64,000 bases of DNA. Origin: Haliclona indistincta. Taxonomy: Eukaryota > Porifera > Demospongiae > Haplosclerida > Chalinidae. Position 1 is the first letter of the stretch; each line of letters starts with the position of its first letter. The stretch is taken from contig OZ024784.1 of NCBI GenBank assembly GCA_964017065.1, positions 12,629,152-12,693,151 on the forward strand, given 5' to 3'. The notes under the pieces are model-generated. The model was not told where the DNA came from and searched no databases. It saw only the letters and a program-made list of their open reading frames with translations. Position numbers and translations under genes: made by a program. This document shows, in pieces, positions 45,154 to 64,000 of the stretch.

Positions 45154-48100
45154 TTAATTTGTCACAATTTTAAATCGGATGTAGCCTTTCTCGTCAACAT
45201 AAACACAGTTATCATGTCCACAGTGATCACATTTTAAGCAGTTTATACAATAATCTGAGCTTTCATCAGAGCTTTGCGATAACTGATCACAACCAATGGA
45301 CGCTATACTGGTGCTGCCTTGGTGCCATTTGCTAACAGTGACCTCGCTGTGACATTGACTGCAGGTGAGAGGAAGTGAAGATTCTTCTGGATTAGTTCTG
45401 AGCATAGTGTGATCATTTGAAGAAGGATATGGAATAATTGTTTGAGGATTTGTTTGATCAACAGGATCTGATTGACAAAATGAAAAGCTTCGAACAGGAG
45501 ATTGAGATTCCTCTCTGATAATATGCTGTTCATTTGGCAAGTCTTGGTCAATAGTTTTGTGATAGTTGGTAGACGAGCTCACAATACTGTCAGGTGTGTA
45601 GCTACTACCATAACCACTACTGCCAGAATGGTCTAGTTTAGAGCAGACTAGCTGTGGTGGTTCCATGATACAGCCACTATCATGGAGCCTACGTTCACTG
45701 AATAGCCACATATTATTGTTGCTCCCATCGGGTTGTTCGTCAAAGCATTCCTCGTTGTCAAGAGGCTGCACATCAGTCTTTACTGAGACATTGTCACCGA
45801 TAGTGATAGTGATTTGGTTATCAAGTGAGTCCCTAAATATCACAGCTTCCTATGTTTGATAAAAATTTAATGAAAGGACATTAGGTTAATAATTATCTTG
45901 CTTACAAAATACTGTGAAGCATGGCTATACTTTCTCCTGGCACACAGAAGCACCATTGTTATTAGCACAGCAGTAAACATGACCCCTAGCACAATAAAAG
46001 CCACAGAGGTTGATACAGCCACCACAGTATCAGAATTGTAAGGGAGAGCTGTGGAATAGAGACACCATTATGCTAATGTACATATGAGATAGTAGGCTTA
46101 CCAGAATGTGGGGTTGCAGTAGAAACAAAAGAAGTTTCTATGATAGAAGAAGTTCTTAAAACTGAAGAAGTTTCTATGATAGAAGAAGTTTCAATTACAG
46201 AAGAAATGACATCGTCATCATGATCGACAATAACTGTAAAATCTATAGATAAGCAATGTAAATCCAAGAGTATGCAATGTATATTGGATCTCTTACTAGG
46301 AGAATATTCATTCACAATGCACTGTACAGGCAAAGCCTGTAATGAGCTGTTTAGTTTCATAATACCAGTTGCTGTGAATCCACACAGAGTAGATGATTGC
46401 ATTCCAGTCAATGAGAGCAACAAAGAACTAGAACCGGAAGTGTTTGCAATGGTATTACTCCCAATCCACAGATTATGTTGCTATGTTGGCAAAAAATTAG
46501 CAAGTTATTTCAAAAGTCATACACTGTCAGAAAGTAACAAATAATTGCCAGGCAACAGTGCCCATTTTTATTATCATATTTCTCGCAGAATGGGCAATCA
46601 ACAAATTCATAGAACAGTCCTACTAGGTAAAATTATTAGAAACTATTCCCATGAGAAAAGAATGACATTGCTATGCTAGTATAATATTCTGTTAACCTGT
46701 TCATAGCCAGATGCATCAATACAAAGTCCTGTGACATTCAAGCTCTCCAACTCAGCACGAAATTTTCTCGAGCTAGTCCATAACAGTTGCACAGTTGAGT
46801 TATTACAAGCAAGACCAAGAGCAAAACCATTCTCTTCACCTGTGAACACATAGTAACAATCCAGTAGTGAAGCGATTCACTTACTGTTTGGAGTGAGCTG
46901 TGCTACATGACCTGAGCTCAAGGGAATTGGAAAAACAGAGAAAGATTGCCTTTCCTCCTCATATAAAGAGTATGAAGGAGAGATGTCTACTCGATAGGAG
47001 CCATTGAAATGACACACTGTGCCGTTTGGTAGATCAGTGAAGACAACAGCTTTATGCATGTTTCCAAAATCAGAAAGAAAATCACTGTACTGCAAAATAA
47101 AAAAGCATAAATTTTTGTACAAATAAAAATGTTTGTATGTTACTTTAAAAACATCTATTCCATGGACACAGGAACCATTGACTTGAACATTACGAGCACT
47201 AGGAGTGCCGGATATCCGAGAATATAACCACTGAGCTGTCACATTGCCTTGTTCAAAGTCCAGAGTTAGTGGAATTGGTTGATTATTCAAAACTGGAATA
47301 ATAATATTGAAGATACGAGTAAACAATAACAATAATTCTTACATCTCAAAGCAGGATCAATCACGCATACAGCTTGAGGACCAATTACTGGACGAAAAAG
47401 ATGAATAAATATGTCAACTGATGGACCAGGATTAGACAACTCAAAAGTTGTTGTGTTTCCGCTGTAATCATACGCTTCTGTCCCTTCCATGAGGTCGCCA
47501 AAATAGTCACTCAAATAGCTCACTACGTATCGAATATTTCCTTTACCAGTAAGTACTGGTGGTGCCCAAGATACTGTAAACTCAACTGGTCCAGATCGAA
47601 CTCCTCTAACAGAGCAGCTAACCATGCCAGGTGGATTGGCAAACCCTGTACACACAAAACATAAAGTGCATTAGTTATAAAGCATGTAAAGCACTAACTT
47701 TCTATGAGAGTTCTTATAGTTGCATATTGCTGTCCAACAGAGTTCTCGGCAAAACACTGATACACGCCATACAATCGATTGTTAAGCTCTGCCTTGAAAG
47801 CATTCAGTATTCCTGTAGTGCTGTTGTAGAGATGCTGGTTGATCGGCTGACCATCTTTAAACCAGCGCACTGTTGGAGCTGGAACACCGTCAGTAGAGCA
47901 CGTGAGAAGAATACTATCATCATCTCGGGTGATGATCATATCCTGAACTGGCAGTTGGTTTGTGATGTTAGGAATAGCTGGTGGTGACAAAGGAGCCATA
48001 ATAAACACAACAGGAACATAATAGTATACCTGTCAATGTCAGCTGTACACTGTTGGAGGCTGTGCTGTTCAGCAACTCACAGGTATAATGATCACTTTGA

Positions 48101-50029
48101 CTTGAGTTAAAATTCTCAAAGTTCAAGTCGTGACTGTTGTTAGTAGTGACCACAAGCCCATTTCCTTGTGACCGCTTCCATACTACATGAGCCATGGGAT
48201 CTGGAGCTGTCAAACAATGAACAACAAAGGAACTAGTCTCTGGAGTCGGTGAGATTGGAGCATTGATTATCACCAAAGAAGGTCCAGAGTAAGTGTCTGT
48301 TTGAAAAGAAAGTATAAATGTTTATCACTCTGGTATCCTAAGGTAATACTGATCACACTTAACACATTGAGATCATAAGACAGGTGCTTCCTGAATTACA
48401 CCAGCAGACCATATTACTAAAGCCCCATAAGGAAATGCTGACATACTTTGTACTAACTATCAGATTAATGAATATGCCTTCTTTGTCCCTGTTATAGCCA
48501 ACTATTATTTCTAAGAAGGCACAATACTATGCTATAACATACACAAAAGCTAGGTGCTTTTATCATTAAAAGAGGGTAGCTAATGTTTTAAACATCCTGT
48601 TTTAAATGCTCAACTCCCAAAAGGTGCAATAAACCAAGTATTTTGCACTCCCAAATTCAAAAATAAACCGCTACATGACCAACCTTGAGTGACGTGTACA
48701 ACAGTGTTACTGGTGTTAGTGTTTCTTCCTTGTCTATCAGTTCTCACACACATCCATTCACCACTGTCTTCCTCCATTGCACTATATACCAGTAGACTAC
48801 CATTACTCAACTGGTGCCATCTCTGCAAACAGAGAACAATGTTACATGTTCACTTATAGCAATACTATCTGCACTTGCTAAATCGTGCATACAATAATGG
48901 TAAAGTGAACACACACTTAATTTGAATTACTATTTCTTCTGTAATTAGATGAGTGCTTAGGTAACACTATGCAATATCATCGATATTCACCTGGCCGCTG
49001 AGAAAAACAGATGTTTCATTGTGGAACCAGGCTAATGTGACGTCTGAGTAGAGTGCTGTACCACAATCTAGCATCAGAGGCTCTCCTGTTAAAACCGACA
49101 CGTTGACGACTTCTGTGATAAGTGTGAAAGAAAGTGAACCGTGAGAAGAAGGATAGAGAAATACTCACTCAAGTTGATAATCTCCACAACAGCTCTCTTG
49201 CTGATGGTTCTGTACCTTGGGGCCCCAGTTCCAATCACAAGATGACCGTCGTTAGCTACACACTCATAGCGACCAGCATCGTCCGGTCTTGCATCATGAA
49301 CTGACAGTGCGCTGATACCAAATGAAACATTGCTAGAAATGTCAATCCTATCACTCTGTGAGGAGATCACACTGCCATTGTGACGCCATTCTATACTAGG
49401 AAGACGAAATCCACTGATTAAAGGTTTGACACGAGCCTGACAAGACAACTGAAGTGATGAACCAACAACTGCCACAGTTGAAACTGGCTCTTGTAGAAAC
49501 ACCACGGGATCAACTTGAACTGCGAAGTTAAGTGCTTCATCTAAAAAAAGAATTATAATGATATCTAGTGCTTGACTACAATGTTCTGCTAACAAGTTCA
49601 ATTTGCATACATGGAGGCTAGTTCTAATGCTGACTTCATATACCTGCATGGTAATGTCACTATTGCGTTTACATAGCATGACCTGGGCAACGGCAGTAGT
49701 CATGGGGGATGAGGACCCCAGGAATTTATCAATCTTTAGGGATTCCACCGTCAGACAGGTACTTTTAACTACGAGACCACAATTTGAAACTATACAGCTC
49801 TGATAGTACTCTGCAGTTCCCAAATCATTGAGTACAACATGTATTTAGCATCGATTGTTACTACTAGAATGATTCTTGCACAACACTTACACTATAATTA
49901 TGTACAAGCTACGCCTTACAATACACACACCATACCGTTGGCTAGCGATAGTGCAGCTAGCAAGACAACACAGATCCATTCTTTGATCAACTGCTGGGGA
50001 GCTACGAACTTTGCAGCAGAATTTCTCAT
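45154..50029 (-). CDS. Large Ig/FN3 single-pass receptor with long non-kinase tail
   Basis: Exons on the minus strand begin with the signal peptide at 49936-50029 (KEWICVVLLAALSLANG). Ig-like domains follow at 49169-49540 (LQLSCQARV...DDAGRYECVA), 48991-49112 plus 48684-48822 (MLDCGTALY...EDSGEWMCV), 48030-48296 (HYTCELLNST) and about 47698-47977 (LLTCSTDGVPAPTVRWFKDG...GVYQCFAENS). An FN3-like domain is at about 47346-47650. Further extracellular exons lie at about 47144-47292, 46885-47091, 46699-46840 and 46310-46482, then a stalk with ETSS repeats (46102-46243) and the membrane exon 45905-46048 (VAFIVLGVMFTAVLITMVLL). The ~220-residue tail (45154-45853) has DSGCI, SSGYGSS, and a final cysteine-rich block (CSQC, CINCLKCDHCGHDNC) that could bind zinc. 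There is no kinase or phosphatase. The exon structure around 46490-46700 is uncertain. It is probably a recognition/adhesion receptor. Confidence 0.78.
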
Positions 50030-50421
50030 GACTTAGTCCTGCGCTGACTGGAACACTAGTTGGGTGACTCGCGGGGTGATCGCCAACAAGCGTTATCTGC
50101 ACAACTCCTGCACCAGGAAAGAGCTCATATCTAATAGTAGTGGTAGGCAGCGGGCGATGTTGTTGAACAGGCGGTGTTTCCGTCAGTGTCGACTCACAAA
50201 CAGAAGAAACGCGCTCAATACTCGGCGACCTCGACACGAGATTGATTATTGCGTATTGCAACCACAATTTCCTGGTAGCAATAAGGAGAATCCGGTGCAA
50301 TAATAACTTGTACATACTACTTACAAAAAAAGAAATTTACATGCAGTGACAACTATTGTGATAAGAACACACTGAAATAAGGTCAATAAATTGATGTATC
50401 TGCTGATGTGATAGTTGTCTG

Positions 50422-64000
<13,579 letters not shown>

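Overview
This window looks like gene-dense animal nuclear DNA. Genes are split by many short GT-AG introns (often 40-400 bp), base composition is AT-rich, and spacers carry small inverted-repeat elements. The gene set points to an early-branching animal, most likely a demosponge: a Roc/COR-like GTPase with death domains, a class C (GABA-B-like) receptor, an espin-like ankyrin protein, a Y-box protein, a class I PI3-kinase, fibrinogen-related and Ig-domain surface proteins. The species call is inference; nothing was searched.

Left part (1-12.7 kb). An inverted-repeat element (1-1.1 kb) carries a small ORF with ETPE(Q/K) repeats. A truncated copy of the Y-box gene (1.77-2.58 kb) is cut off by a hairpin element, and a second insertion is nested in that element (2.69-3.27 kb). 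A foldback element (5.79-6.33 kb) lies 30 bp before the main exon of a Roc/COR-like GTPase with two death domains (6.36 to about 9.9 kb, + strand). A TA-flanked MITE interrupts the 3' part of that gene, and decayed pieces of a second copy follow. Another copy of the hairpin element lies at 11.1-11.7 kb.

Middle part (12.7-31 kb). In order: Y-box cold-shock protein (+), espin-like protein (+), GABA-B-like receptor (-), TAF10 (-, with a 3.9 kb intron holding two minisatellites), an unrecognised intronless ORF (-), a membrane sulfotransferase-like protein (+), and a deoxynucleoside kinase (+).

Right part (31-64 kb). SRRM1 (splicing coactivator, -) spans 31.1-38.1 kb; its introns hold a near-perfect palindrome of about 0.9 kb, a MULE-like element with 9-bp target duplications, and a tandemly doubled inverted-repeat element. 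A secreted fibrinogen-related protein (-) follows. Next is a cluster of three single-pass receptors (40.5-50.0 kb): a short receptor (-) with a tyrosine-motif tail, a head-to-head short receptor (+) with a Ser/Pro repeat stalk and a similar ectodomain signature, and a large Ig/FN3 receptor (-) with a long non-kinase tail. The last 13.6 kb is a class I PI3-kinase p110 catalytic subunit (-), complete at its C-terminus and running off the right edge before its N-terminal domain. One of its introns contains about 21 copies of a 39-bp repeat that is open in all six frames and, in one frame, reads like a dibasic-cleaved propeptide array.

The genes do not form an operon-like unit. The clearest functional grouping is the surface/secreted set at 38.8-50 kb.
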